A DNA stretch of 64,000 nucleotides from Anopheles merus (lineage: Eukaryota > Arthropoda > Insecta > Diptera > Culicidae). The position numbers and the translations under genes were made by a program. The number at the start of each line of letters is the position of its first letter. The stretch's first letter is position 1. Location: contig NC_054082.1 of the NCBI RefSeq assembly GCF_017562075.2, positions 46,521,832 to 46,585,831 of the forward strand. The letters are read 5' to 3'. This document shows, one piece after another, positions 12,164 through 25,232 of the stretch. The notes beneath the pieces were generated by a model, which saw only the letters and a program-made list of their open reading frames with translations, made no database searches and was not told where the DNA came from.

Positions 12164-15100
12164 ATTTTTTTGATTGGATTATTAGTCTTCAATTAGTCAG
12201 AAGATGTTCGCATGGAGACAAGCACATCTATGGGAAATAACATTGAAATATCGAATACCGTCTTCATATCGAATAAGTCAGCATAAAAGCGCTTTTGAAT
12301 AAACGTTGTCCGTTCACGGTTACTTGCATGAAGTCATCATGACTCATGTTAAACAAGATAGCACGTTTCTGTTCGTTTCGTTTGTATTATCTCGTTTGTT
12401 TATTTTTGTGTTCATCTACAAAGTTAAATATTTGCATTGTATAAAACTGGAATGGCGTGTCTTGGTTCGCGTTATTTTTTCGGTTGCCGTCAATGCTGTA
12501 GTCATCTTTCCTACCAAGCTGTAGTACATTATGAAGTCCAAAGGTTAATCGAAGACGATGACTGTGATTTTTACTGATCCCTACGGCCATCGCGCATGAG
12601 ATGGGAAGTTTTCAACAACGAACGAAAAGTCTTTATTGAAGAAAACATTCGATTCATATATTGTAAAAGGAAACGATTTATCGCCCTGCAAGTTGAAATC
12701 TTAAGCTTGCATTTATTTTTTAACTTACTCATCTAAATTCCTTCGCCGAAACTTAAATAGGAATGCGGTGGCCCTGTTCAAGCGCGAACTGCAAGAAAGA
12801 ACCTCTGTAGTGTGCCATTTGTTGTCTTGCATAGTATGATCCTGACCTGGGATCACTGTGTGCGTGTTCTCTGACGTAATCAATCCAGGGTGCACCACAT
12901 GATGCGCTTTTTGGAGCGGTAGTGTCCTCGAGATAGCCGAACCATGGATAGAACATTAACCATGGTGTTTCATTTGCTAGTACATCATGGCTTGTCGTAA
13001 TGTGTTGCTTCCTAAAGAGCAAACTAACCTTTATGCATTATTAGCTAACGGCCATTGGTTATTGTTTGATTGGCTCTGTACCACCACCACAACCACAACA
13101 ACCAGCACCGTCGCCTCCACTATGCGTCGCCAGACATAGGCAGGTGGTTGCTCCTGCTATATGAACCTTGACAGGTTGACAAAGTGAGTGCGCGTGCATT
13201 CCAAATTCCGTCAATCAAGAGCGGCAGGTTCGGAATCGTGTCGCGGTACCACCACCACTGCGAGAGGTGTTGTGATCTGGGCCTCGTCTGACTGGTTACG
13301 TGAAGCAACGGCTAGCGAAGGTTATTTGATTTCGAGAAAGGTACCTGAACCGAACATAAATCGCCGCTGAGCTTCTACCAGGCAGTGTCGTACCAAATGG
13401 CGACGTGGGTACTACGCGACTACACGAAGCCGTGTCTGATCTTTCGCCCGGTTTGTTTGCAACGGTGGATTGAACCCGGCGAGGCCACGTTTTAGTACTT
13501 CTAAGCGCAGTTAGTCACGCTCACACACAACCACTCGCACCGTGGTGATTCCAAATATCCCTTCCATGTGCCATTGGCCAAATCTCGAGCAGGTTGACTT
13601 ACGCACACCATGATCGGTGTCGCCGAATGTCGCTCGAGTAATAAGGCGATGGCAAGGGCAGGGCGCAAATATGGATACGCGTGTCTTTTAGTGCGCCGGC
13701 CTTAGCAGCAAGTGATTAACCGGTCGAGTATTGGTGTCGATTACATAAGCTGCAGTTAATTGTGCGTCAAATTGCGGTAATGTGCGGCCATTCTTGGGCG
13801 AAGGCAATTTTTTTAGTTTACCGAACCGTTTAGCCTCGTTTTTCATTCCGAATACCAAGGCAGTAATCACTCAATTGTTATGTTAAACTATAAATGCCAA
13901 ACGTTTTGGATAGTAGGATGCTTCATTTTCAAACTTCTGTAAGTATTTTGAGATTTAGGAATTGAGCTGGATGTACTGCAGCCGGCTGCGAAACTGTTCC
14001 CTCAACACTTGACCTAGTTGGTCGCCTAATCTGTAAAAATGGTAGGACTTGATTAATGAAACACTATAACGTAAAACCCGCCAGACATAAATGAAACAAC
14101 TTATAGATTAAACCGGTAGAGGCGCTAGGAAAAGACGCCATAAAACAAACAAACTTTTGAGCCTTTGATATCGCAAATACTTGAAGGCGTTTGTTCTTTC
14201 CTTATTGCACACCGACCATTTTCCGGCTTGCCATTTTTATTTTCTTTTGTTGGTTATTCTCTTCTGCTGTACAAAACGTTTGTGATTCTTTTTTCTACTT
14301 AAGAACTATAATACACAATGTAATGGAGCGTCGGGTTTGATTACTCTGGTTTACAACCCTCCAGACATTTTGCCGCGATTTGTCTACTACGATCGAATGT
14401 CCGGTTGATATAAAATGCTTCGGTTTATTTTATACTAACCTCGATTCAATCTTGTTAGTGTCCGTCTAACCGAACCCACCAATCCACAAAGCACGCTCAT
14501 TATTTGTTCAATATTTGATCAATCCATCGCTCAACCGTAAGCTAAGGAAGGGAATACAGTGCGATTGTCGGATCATGGTAAAACGCAATTCACGGGAAGA
14601 GAGAATCGTTTTATTAGACCACATCACCAAAGACATCCTGTTGCAAAGTCACGAGCTCTGATGTATGTGAGGGTAACGGAAGGAAAGATAAAAAGAGTTT
14701 GGTTGGCGTTTAGTCGTCACTACTCGTTCAAGATACATGCGATTATTCGGTTCGTCGCCTATAGCTAAACGAGTCGAGGTCAGGGAACATATTTTTAGGT
14801 TATGTTGGTCCGGAATTGGCTCGTTTATGGGTTGGAATGAGTTTAGAATCGAAAGGTTCAATTTAGGCAAGAGTTATTAAATGGCTTCACACTCGCTCCA
14901 CCTTCTTTCCAAACGCCTGAGCATACAGCGAGCACCGGAGATGGAACGCAGGGTGGTTCCACACCAACTATTTGCCAACAACTATGCTTTGCTCGCGCAC
15001 GGTTTCGCGCAACCGTCGGCGATAATATCCACATGCCTAGTATAGTGGTTTCGGACTTTTTGCGTTAGAAGGGCGGTACTATCAAACGCGTTTTTTATGA

Positions 15101-15375
15101 TCATGTGTGCGCTAGTCTCCCATGAAATCGTTGGATTCATCGTGAATCCGTAGCAAGAATTGCAATTAAAAAACAATTAAAGCAGGCATTTCCGACAAAA
15201 ACAAAATAACGATTTAGGATCGGTGTCGAGCTTTGCGGTAGTTTTGATTACCACGTAAAAGAAATTCCTCCTCTTGCCACATCGCACCGGCCATACGATA
15301 TTAGGGTTGTATTAGAAAAGTAGTCCAGACTTTGGCGGTTATGTTTTTCGCCCCTTTTTGGAGCATTTTCAAATA

Positions 15376-15747
15376 CAGTAGGTGACCGCTAACTGGATGT
15401 GTTTTAACTGGAGTGCTTTTTAACTGGAGGTTCGCTAACTGGAGTGATTCTCAGTTAACGAACACTTAAACGTCAAAACATGAAACATCCGGAATTTCAT
15501 GAAGAGAAATTTGTCGCAAATGTGCATTTTTCAAACAAATTTAGGGTCTTTTGCCTACGTTTGCTATTAATTTATGTTATTACACGAATTACTTTACTTT
15601 ATATCAACATAAATGAAAAAAAAGTTTGGTATGTTTATTCCACCCAACGCCAATCAAAACAATCAATCCATAGAAACGTCACTCCAGTTAGCGAACATTG
15701 TTCGTTAACTGGAGCTTGTTTACCTCTCAGTTAGCGGTCACCTACTG
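15376..15747. mobile_element. TA-flanked MITE with subterminal repeats (pogo/Tc1-mariner-like)
   Basis: The terminal inverted repeats begin CAGTAGGTGACCGCTAACTG and match at both ends, and each end is flanked by TA (15374-15375 and 15748-15749), the target duplication of Tc1/mariner-type transposons. The element is 372 bp. The motif TAACTGGAG and variants recur several times inside both ends (for example around 15410-15450 and 15680-15715, in opposite orientation), which look like subterminal transposase-binding repeats. An 84-codon frame inside (15480-15734) has no recognisable transposase motif, so the element is non-autonomous. Assignment to pogo rather than another TA-targeting group rests on the CAGT ends only. 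Confidence 0.88.
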
Positions 15748-18700
15748 TATCTCCCTTTCTGTAGGCAAAATCAAACTCCTATTAACTAAATTCCAACACC
15801 TGCTCGCTGGTTTCTGCTGCTGTAAGGGACCAGCTGCAATTGACGGTTACAAGAATGCTGCAACTAACGCTACAGATTTGAACGTTGCAATTATTTACAG
15901 GGCCTTAGTACGTACACCATGCTCCATGCTCATGTCCTATAGTGTGAGTATGAAGGAATGAGAAACGCCACCATCCAGCGAAGAAGTAAGCGTGAGAATT
16001 TAATTTTTCTCCATCCGTTCTTTAATCCCTTTTTCGAAGCGCGCAGTATCGCACAGAAGATTGTTGGTGATTGCTCGTACCAATTTGGCCAACTGGTTGT
16101 GCCCCTTCGACCGAACCCGCCGTTCTCAGGGTGCAAACACTTGCTGAGAAAAGTCCTCACGTGCTTCTCGAAAGAGTCAGTCACACGATGTGATTGAAGC
16201 ACGCCGCAAAGTGTAGCGTCGGTCGTTGTATGCGTCACTGTTAGTTCCCTGGCAGTCGCCGTGTGCGTAATGGTGACCTCCGACAATTTCCACCCGGCTG
16301 GCAGTCAGGCCCGAGAATGTTCGTACAATTTAAACAGCAATCGTGCAGCAATAATTGAATCACGTACGAGCCACGGAAAACGCAGCATTCGAAGATCTCT
16401 CAATTGGTCGGGAAATGTTGGCTGGATGGAGGCTGAATCAGTGCCATACACTTTTTGGCGCACTTTAAAGGTGCAGTCTACAGGGGGTGGAAAACGGAGC
16501 ACGTTAGGGTGAGAATGGATGATGACCATCAGGCCACGACTCTCGTTGGTGGGTCAGTGGTCAGCGAAGTGGTCGCTTCGCTAATTCCAATACGAATTGA
16601 AGAACAAACTCAGCGGATGAGCTTCGCCGGTGTGGGTCAGTGTTGCTACAATGTTGCCGGGTTGGTAGCTGCAGCAATTCGCCGTATCGAATCGCTAAGC
16701 ATGCCACACCAGCCACACAAAGCAGTTACACAGTGCAGCAGATCGTAAGAACGGAGCCTCATGATTCAGGGCACTTTAATTATATGCTCACTACAATCTC
16801 TCTCTACCACCGGAGGAGGTTGCGTGATGCGTTTGCTCTCGGTCGGCGCTGTGCGGCGGGAAAAGAGAATTGCAAAGCGCATAATGCAGTTTAGCGAATT
16901 GGAGATGGTTCTATCTAACCGTTCCTTGTTGTTAATCACAAAATCGTGAGCTGTGGCGTGAGAGATGGAAGCAGCAACAAAGAGACAAGATCGTCTGTTT
17001 TGTGATTTGGAAGAAACGTGGAACAATTTCTAACAGAGACATCAAGCTGCACTTTCTTTGCGATTCTGCCCCTAACCTTTTGGATACAGCTGTGTTCCTG
17101 TAGCTGTGGTGCAAGACGTGGTACATAAAACGGAACGATCATTCCCCTGCGTTTGGTTTTCTCTGCACCACGTGGGAACGTGGTGCCATCTTCAATTTGA
17201 TTTCCCGATGAGTGTTTCAGATGCGGCTTGTGGTGGTACACAGTCACGAATGCTGTAGCAGCAGCAGCAGCAGCATCAGCAACGTGCAACAATTTCGTCT
17301 ACTTTGGAAATTATTTGTTATGCTTTGGAAAGCATATGCGGGTGAACACGAGTAGGTCAAGCTTCCACACCGTTCAGAGTAGAAAGTAGAAGCAGCGTTT
17401 GGATTTCAATCACTACTTCCTGGGTTTGTAGGGTCACAAAAATGAAAATAAAAATTGAAAGAACATTAGAAAAATGTTTTATGTTTGAGAAATGTTTGCA
17501 ATTTATTTTCTTGCTTAAATAAAGTATAGCGCGGTCTCTTTTTTATACTCTTTTTAGAGAGAGAGGTTGTAAATCTGTGAACTAATTGTATTACGCCATA
17601 CATTATGCCCTCCTCACAAAACTTATAATTTTGTCACTCGTGCTGCTTAGCCGCTTCTCTAGCATGAAAATGCTTGATTACTATGTCAAGCCTACCATTA
17701 AATTGTAGTATAGTTGCCCGACAGTCGGCGCAATTATTTAACGGAGCGTCCCAAACCTAGCCTTTAAATAAGCTTAATGCAATGCCACTCATGCACTAGA
17801 TGGTGTTACGTCATTTTAGCAGGAAGAAATGTACGGGGTGTGGTTAGGGAGCAGTGTGATAAAGCTGTTATCTGTCGTACTTAATTAGGGTCACACTATA
17901 CAAACCCCTAATATCATAAAGAATGAAAAATGTAGCTTGTCGTGTCAGTCATAATGCTGCCGTATCCGTACCTCTACGGCTTAATGCTTCATATAGGGTA
18001 GGATAAAATTTAAAATAAAAATAATAACATTATGCTATTTCATCTAAATGACGAAACATCCAATGGTTTGGTGAAATGAAGCAAAAATTCTTAAAACATC
18101 TAAACACAAATAAAAGCGTGAACACAGAGCAGCAGCGTGAACTGAATGCCGGCAACGCTTTCACCATTTAACGAACGGCAGATAAAAAAAAGACCATTTA
18201 CGACAGAATGTCATACGTGGTGTGAGTGTGTCAGCTCGCAATTGATATTCATGACCAGTGCATGACAGTTCTTACGTCCTAGTATGCGCGGTGCAGTTTT
18301 CCTTCTATCTTTTACAAAACTTTCCCATCCGGGCTGCGGCTGGCAAGAGTGAAATCATGAATATGGTAAATTACAGCAATGGTATCTTCACCGCCCCACA
18401 TTTGTTTCCAGCTCCGAGGGCAGGTGCGTGCTACCTATGCTGGAATAAAAAGTAAAAAAGCTGGCGGAAAGGTAGTCCAATATGCAAATGAACCTCAGCA
18501 TTTCGGTGACGGTTTCGGTTTGAACCCGCACATACTGGTGGTCCCAGCTGTATGTCAACCGCTCCATTTGTAAGCGTTACAGATTTTGGTTGATTGTCGG
18601 TGAAGCAACTCTCAGCGTCACTCGTTTCGATGGTAATGTCACGTTGCTCTAATCCGAAGAAGCTGCCATTCAGGGAATATCTGGGCATTGCTGTTTGCTG

Positions 18701-20410
18701 GCCCCATTCTCAATCCCAGCTCTCAGTACCTTGCGTGTGGCTAATCTTTCAATTACGAAGATTCGTTTCGTACCATTTATTCACATTTCGCCCTGATTGA
18801 CCGTAATGAACGATTGATTATGAAAATGTACAAATAAACATTTATTTCCCACCCAGCCCGCCCCCATCGGAATCGCAATAAGAAGGCAAAATAAACTCTT
18901 ACACATACATCCTTCGTCCGGACGAGTAAGCTGCGATTTCTTACATTTGCTTGGCACAGGCACGCGGGGGTGATTTGTGGGCCAACTAGTAGTAACAGGT
19001 GGCAACGGTAGTGTGGTTTGCGTGTGTTTGCTTGCTTGCTCTGTGCCACGAGGTTTGGGGTCGCGTGAGTCAAAAACACACCCGCGATTCACCCTACACG
19101 CGATCCATACGATTCGCGGGAAACACAAAGCTCACGAAGCTGCAAGAAAAAAGTTAAGTTATGCGAGGGGACGGTTCGCGCTGCAATTGTGATTGCTTGC
19201 AAAATGGGGCAAAATAAAAAAAAATCATAAACTTCACTCCGACCCATCAACCTCTTGGGCCATGGATTTACTACAGTGAATTACCACGTCATATCACGAT
19301 TGCTCACTAGCTTAGTTGGCTGAAGGTTAACCTTTTTAAGCTGTTTTCTCTCTATCTCTCTTTCTCTTACCCCCGCTCTTTCCACACCTTCAACAACTGC
19401 TTTTTTACGCATTTACCATGTGTTTGCCCCTCTCTCTCATCCTCTCTTGTTAGCAATTTATTTCAACGCCTTTCGGACGCACTTTAAATCCGATTGCGAT
19501 TTAGTTTTACTGCTTAACCTACATCTTTGTTTTCCGCATGTTTTTTCTCTTTTTGTTTTTTGTTTACGCGTTACGCATATTTTGTTGCATTAAGTTATTG
19601 TTTTTCTTTCTCTAGGTTATTTTTTTTTGTTGCTCTGCTGTGTAACGACCATTTCCATTCACCATCGACACGTAACACGCACCTGATATAGCATGAAAGT
19701 GGCGTATCGTATCGCCGTTTATATTTAACAAAAAAAGAAAAAAAAGTAAAGGAAAACGAAACAAACACTGTTGGCAAAATGTTGTAATCTTGCGATTATT
19801 TAATCCACAACTCCACAACACCTTTTTTTATTTCGTTGCCTGACTGCTGACTGGCTGGATGTGGAATTTAGTTTTTTTTTTGTAATTGTGTTTTTTTTTT
19901 CTTCACGCCTGCATTTGTCCGTGGGTCTGTGCTGACTATTTTTGTGGCTTTTAACTGGCGCTTCACGCTAAATGGCTTGCGGAAGCGTTGGCGGACCGGT
20001 AAAAGCTCCAGTTTTGCCATATTGCCAGTTTGCCAAATTTACGTTGATTTGTAATTGTACGGGTAGAGTAAACAATGGGGGGAGGTAACATGAGAGGCGT
20101 GAAAATACACACCCCTCCCTCATTGACTGGGGGTAACACTGTTATAGAGGATGTTGGAAGTTTGATTGAAGCGGGATTGAACCATGAATCACTCACCAAG
20201 TGCATCACCAGAGAGGGTTAGAGTAGTCGCGTCATAAAGTAACGCCATTTAAAATGTAATGAGAGCTTTTGGTGATAAAAACAAAAGCAGCAAAACAAAG
20301 CAAAAAAGGCTTAATTTAAGCTTGTTCCGGTTCGTATGTAACATGTACAGTTGTCGACACATTAATTTGTAGATGGTTTTCTTTCTCCCAAAAAAACACG
20401 AAACATACCA

Positions 20411-20441
20411 TCATCCAAGAGATTGACGATCTCTTGGATGA
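20411..20441. repeat. Short perfect hairpin (13-bp arms, 5-nt loop)
   Basis: Arm 20411-20423 is the exact reverse complement of 20429-20441, with loop TGACG. No gene or terminator role is evident. It may be a small structured RNA or chance. Confidence 0.8.
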
Positions 20442-22352
20442 CCCAGCTTGTTAGTGTCAGTGTTGAGGCTCAGTGACACCGTAATGAAGTGTTACGTTCG
20501 TGGTAGAACATCATTTATTACACGCGTTTGGACAGGCCCCCCTGTCCCGGCGAAATAACATGACACATAAACGAATGGTGTGGCCCTTCTTTGGCAATGT
20601 TTCACCGTTGTACTGTTGAAAGAATAAACCTTTTTTCTCTCTGCTACCAATTTATCATAAGAGTAATTCAGGCTCTGTGAACATTTGCTGTGTTTGTGAC
20701 TTTCTTTAGCGCAAGAAATTGAATGTACGTACGATTTTTTTCACTTGCAACGATTGTTGCTGCCTACTATGCAAACAAAAAGTGTCAAAAAATCAATTAT
20801 CGCTTTTGCTTCCGTCGTTTCAATCAGACGCACACAAAACTTATGCCCCGGACAAGCATTGCACGATACATGATGTGAACGAGAGCATATGTGTGTAGTG
20901 CAATCTATTTTTGATTTGCTTTTTGCAGCAGAACTCATCCTAGCTTTGTTGTACAGTGTCGCCATGGAACGTTGCATGATCGAGGTTTACTGTACCTGCG
21001 ACCCCTACCTCAGCTCGTTCCTACCAAAGGGCCGCATCCTTTTTTTCAGAGTTGGCAAACATACAATAAAGCAGTGCAGCATATTGAGAGAGGTTATGAG
21101 ACAAGGAGACATTGTAAACGAGGCGATATCCTCGATATCCTCGATGTTCGTCAGCGCTTGATACAAAACGTACAGGCATGCGTGTATCCTTTCGTGTAAT
21201 ACTGAGCAAAATGAAGAGAGCATAGTTGACATTTCATTTTATGAACGTACGACACCACCCACTTGGCCCCTACCAGTGATGGACCGACTGTATTGGCGGA
21301 AATTGAAACCGATCATTGAAGTACGTATCCGCAGGCGTCTACCTGCTCTTCGAGATTGTGTCATTTATTGGTGGCATGCCGAACGGTGTTTCCTAGCAAA
21401 AAAGAGAAGAGAATTTACGCAATTAAGCATGAAATAGATAAAAAATGATTGGATTTTTTTAATCAATCCTAAGGACTTATAAACTGTAACTCCGCAACAA
21501 ATATGTGATCAATGTGTACGTTGCTGTACCTCATCCGATGTACCCACCATTGAGATGTTTGGACAGAAAAGTAGAGAGAAATCCTGTGAAAACGCTATTC
21601 AAAGTGAAAACATTCAATTCCTTTGCAATAGATACTTCTCATTAACTGGCTAAGATGATCATTTGGTGTCAATTTCGCGCGGTCAACCTACTTCACCAGA
21701 AGCTAATGTCCCGCTAACAACACACAAATGACATCTTCCGCCATGTTGCCTGTCCTAAGTCCCCGACGTCTCACAATCCGGTAAAACTGAAATGCAAATA
21801 AAACTATCACACGGTGGTGTCATACGGTTCGCGCGCTCCGCGGGGTTAACCATGAGAAGTGTCAACAAACAAACACGAATCTTCAAAACACGACGACGGC
21901 AGCTCCTCACTATAGAAATCCTCGAACACAAATGTTTAGCGGCACTTGTAAGCGGCTCGTAGTTTATAGCCGAGTCAGAGGTAGGAGTTGCCCCAGCAGC
22001 CGCTAGTTTTGCCTTCAAGATATCATGTGTTGCGCGTGTTAGCAAATCGTTCTTATTCAAGGTGTACTCCGCCACGCCACAGTCACACCACAAGTAATCG
22101 ATGATCCATCGACATTGGCTGGCGGGAGAGGGGAAGGTAATAAGAAGGGAAGGGCGGCGGTTTGAAGGCGATGGATGATTGCCCACTTAAGTGACGAGCT
22201 TGGTGTAAACGATTCGTCATCAGCCAACGATAATCGCCTTGTTGAGCGGCGGGCACACCCGGGACGACGACGATTTTAGCATACACCCACCAAGTTGCTG
22301 GCCCATTGGAGCGATATGGATACTCATGTGTGCGTCTCGCTTCCCCTTTCAG

Positions 22353-25232
22353 ATGTCGACGTGAGCGGTGTACCACGGTTCGATCGCAGCACCAAACCAG
22401 CATCTTCCGTCATCGGCAGCGACCAGTACCAGAAACGGTTTCACCATCAACAGCAGCAGCCACAGCAGCGATCTTTCGATCTTCCACACTCGTCAGTGTG
22501 TGATCACCGGCAGCAGGAAGAGGCAGAGGACAGTTCGCTAGTTGCGCGCCGCAACTCCACCGGAAGTAGCGTGGCGCTGAACGGAATGAACAGTCACACG
22601 GCGGCGATCAACCTGCAGCATCCGGGCACGGGACAGACGGCTGTGGTGGGCCACCATCGGGGCTTCTCGTCGACGGTCGTAGCAGCCGCGAATTCGGCCG
22701 CCGCTTCCGCCTCCGCCACCGACTGTCCATGGTTTTTGCCGCACCAGATGCCTCCACCACCGACGGCTCCGGCCCGCCAGCACAAGCGGCCCGCACCGCA
22801 ACCCGGCGGTGCCACTGTCGTCGGCGGCGGAGGAGGTGGAGGAGGGGGCGGTCCCGGCAGTCACATGCAGCCGCCGCAGTTTATTAGCCCACCTCCAGCA
22901 CCGCAGCAACAGCAGCAGCAGCACCAACAGCAACATAGTCAGCAGTCAGCAATAGTGCCGCCACCACAATTACCTCCACATAGTGTTAACCCGAGTCTCA
23001 GTTCCATCCATCATCCGGTGCAGCAGCTGGTTGCGCCACAGTCAGCACAGCAGCAGCCCCATCAGCCGCCGATACCGCCGCATCCCGCGGTACCACACCA
23101 CATACCAAAATCACCGAACCAGCATCATCCACCTCAGCCGGCGTCAGCGTTGCTACAGCACAACCCTCAGACAGCGTCAGCAGTCGGTGGCGGCGTGCTG
23201 ACCAACAACAGCCACCACAGCACGGGCCCACCGTCCACCGGCGCACCAGCAGTAGCGCCAGTGACCGGCAGTGCCGCTGCCAATATGATGTCAACATCCA
23301 TGAACAGTGCGCAACTACAGGGACACATACTGCAGCCGGTCGGAGGGCTCACCGGTTCGGCTCTTTCCATCCACCAGCAGCAGCAGCAGCAACAGTCAGC
23401 AATGGTGCAAGGAAACCAGCCGGTGCATCACATGTCCAACTCGCTGCACGGTCCAATCGGTTTACCAACGGTCGTAGTACCGCCTGCCGGGCACGACGGT
23501 AGCAATGGAGTGGGCGGTCCGGCTCCGGGCTGGAACTGCGTACCGGTCGGACTTTCCTCACCAACGACCTCGGCAGCCGCTGCCGCCCAACGGAGAGCGG
23601 AAGTGAACGCGAAACTCAACGCTATGCCGTAAGTACTTTGCAGACAGTTGCACGCAATAACTTGCCCTTTCCTAATCGGTGTTCTTTTTTTTGTCCCCCT
23701 ATTTTAGCTGGTTCCATGGACGAATAAAGCGGGAAGAGGCAGAATCGTTGCTGAAACCTCGAGAAGATGGATTGTTTTTGGTGCGCGAGTCCACCAACTT
23801 CCCGGGCGACTACACGCTGTGCGTATGCTTTAACGAAAAGGTTGAACACTATCGCATCAAATACGTGGACAACAAGCTCACCATCGATGACGACGAATAC
23901 TTCGATCATCTCGGACAGCTGGTGGAGGTATGTTGTACGGCTAAGATAGGTGTCAAAAAACTCTGCATAATTCACGCTGAATTTGATTTTTTGTTGTTTC
24001 CCGCAGCACTACACGCTCGACTCGGACGGTTTGTGCACAAAGCTGATGAAAGCTCTGCCCAAGGAAGAATTCTGCGTAAAGGACTTCCAGGACAATGGCT
24101 GGGAGATCAAGATGGAGGATCTGCAGTTGAAGGAAAACATCGGCAAGGGAGAATTCGGGGATGTAATGCTGGGCATAATGAAGGGCGAGAAGGTCGCAGT
24201 GAAGGTGCTGAAAGATGCTGGCCGCGCGTCAAACAAATTCCTTGCCGAAGCTGGCGTAATGACGTAGGTTACGAAATTCGGTTAGGTTTCTCCGAAGAGA
24301 GTGGTTTACCTAACCTTTCTCTGTTTTGGCTTCCTTCTCTTTCTCTCTTTCTGCAGTACATTGGAGCATGAAAATCTCGTCAAGTTTATTGGTCTTGTAT
24401 TTCACGACAAGTACATCTATCTCGTAACGGAGTACATGAGCAAAGGATCGCTGGTCGACTATCTGCGGTCACGCGGTCGGCAACACATAAGCCGGAAGGA
24501 TCAGATCAACTTTGCCTAGTGAGTATCGCAGTACATGCGTTTCAATGCGGTTCGCTGCGGACGAACGACACTGAACGTGGATTTTCACGCGTTTTTCACA
24601 GCGACACCTGCTGCGGCATGGAGTATTTAGAGACCAAAAAAGTGATCCATCGAGATCTGGCTGCCCGCAACGTGCTCATTTCCGAGGATTGTGTCGCGAA
24701 GGTGTCCGATTTTGGATTGGCGCGCGACGAGCGTTATACTGGTGATAGCAGCAAGCTTCCGATTAAGTGGACGGCTCCGGAAGCGTTAAAGGAAGGCGTA
24801 CGTACTAGCGGCACTGGAATATGCGGTGAAACTGATTACTGATTGTAATGTGCTTATTCTCTCTTATAGAAATTCTCCAATAAAACGGACATGTGGAGTT
24901 TTGGAATTCTACTATGGGAAATATATTCATTCGGCCGCGTACCATACCCGAGAATTGTGAGTATTGCTTTTCCGCTTCTTTTCTTTCCTTCCTTCTTTTC
25001 TGAATGCCAACTCATATATTTTCTTTGCCTTGCTCTACAGCCTTTGGCCGATGTGGTGAAACACGTTGGCAGTGGTTACAAAATGGAAGCCCCCGAAGGT
25101 TGCCCACCGGAGATCTATGAAATGATGCGTCAAGCATGGGATCTGGTGCCCGAGAAGCGTCCAACTTTTGCCGAGCTGAAGCGGCGGCTGTACAACTGTA
25201 AGCGTGAAACGGCCAACACGTACGTGACGTAG
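22353..25232 (+). CDS. Csk: C-terminal Src kinase (Csk), SH2 plus tyrosine kinase
   Basis: Csk is a cytoplasmic tyrosine kinase that represses Src-family kinases by phosphorylating their C-terminal tail tyrosine. Exons: 22353-23628, 23708-23927, 24007-24263, 24357-24518, 24602-24797, 24870-24956 and 25041-25232; all phases agree, giving 796 residues. The first starts after TTTCAG and needs one base from an upstream exon, so the true start is not fixed. Residues 1-425 are low complexity, with Gln, His, Pro, Gly and Ala runs; no SH3 domain is visible. The SH2 domain begins at WFHGRI (about 427) with the FLVRES phosphotyrosine-binding motif. The kinase shows GKGEFG, VAVKVL (Lys near 565), HRDLAARN, DFGLA and WTAPEAL. 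The C-terminus lacks a Src-type regulatory tail. The WEIYSFGRVPYPRI context supports Csk over Src or Btk kinases. Confidence 0.93.

Noticed and set aside
22295..22352. Extension of the Csk frame upstream of 22353
   Set aside because: It begins with TTG, not ATG, and runs through a clear pyrimidine tract and CAG acceptor, so it is intronic.
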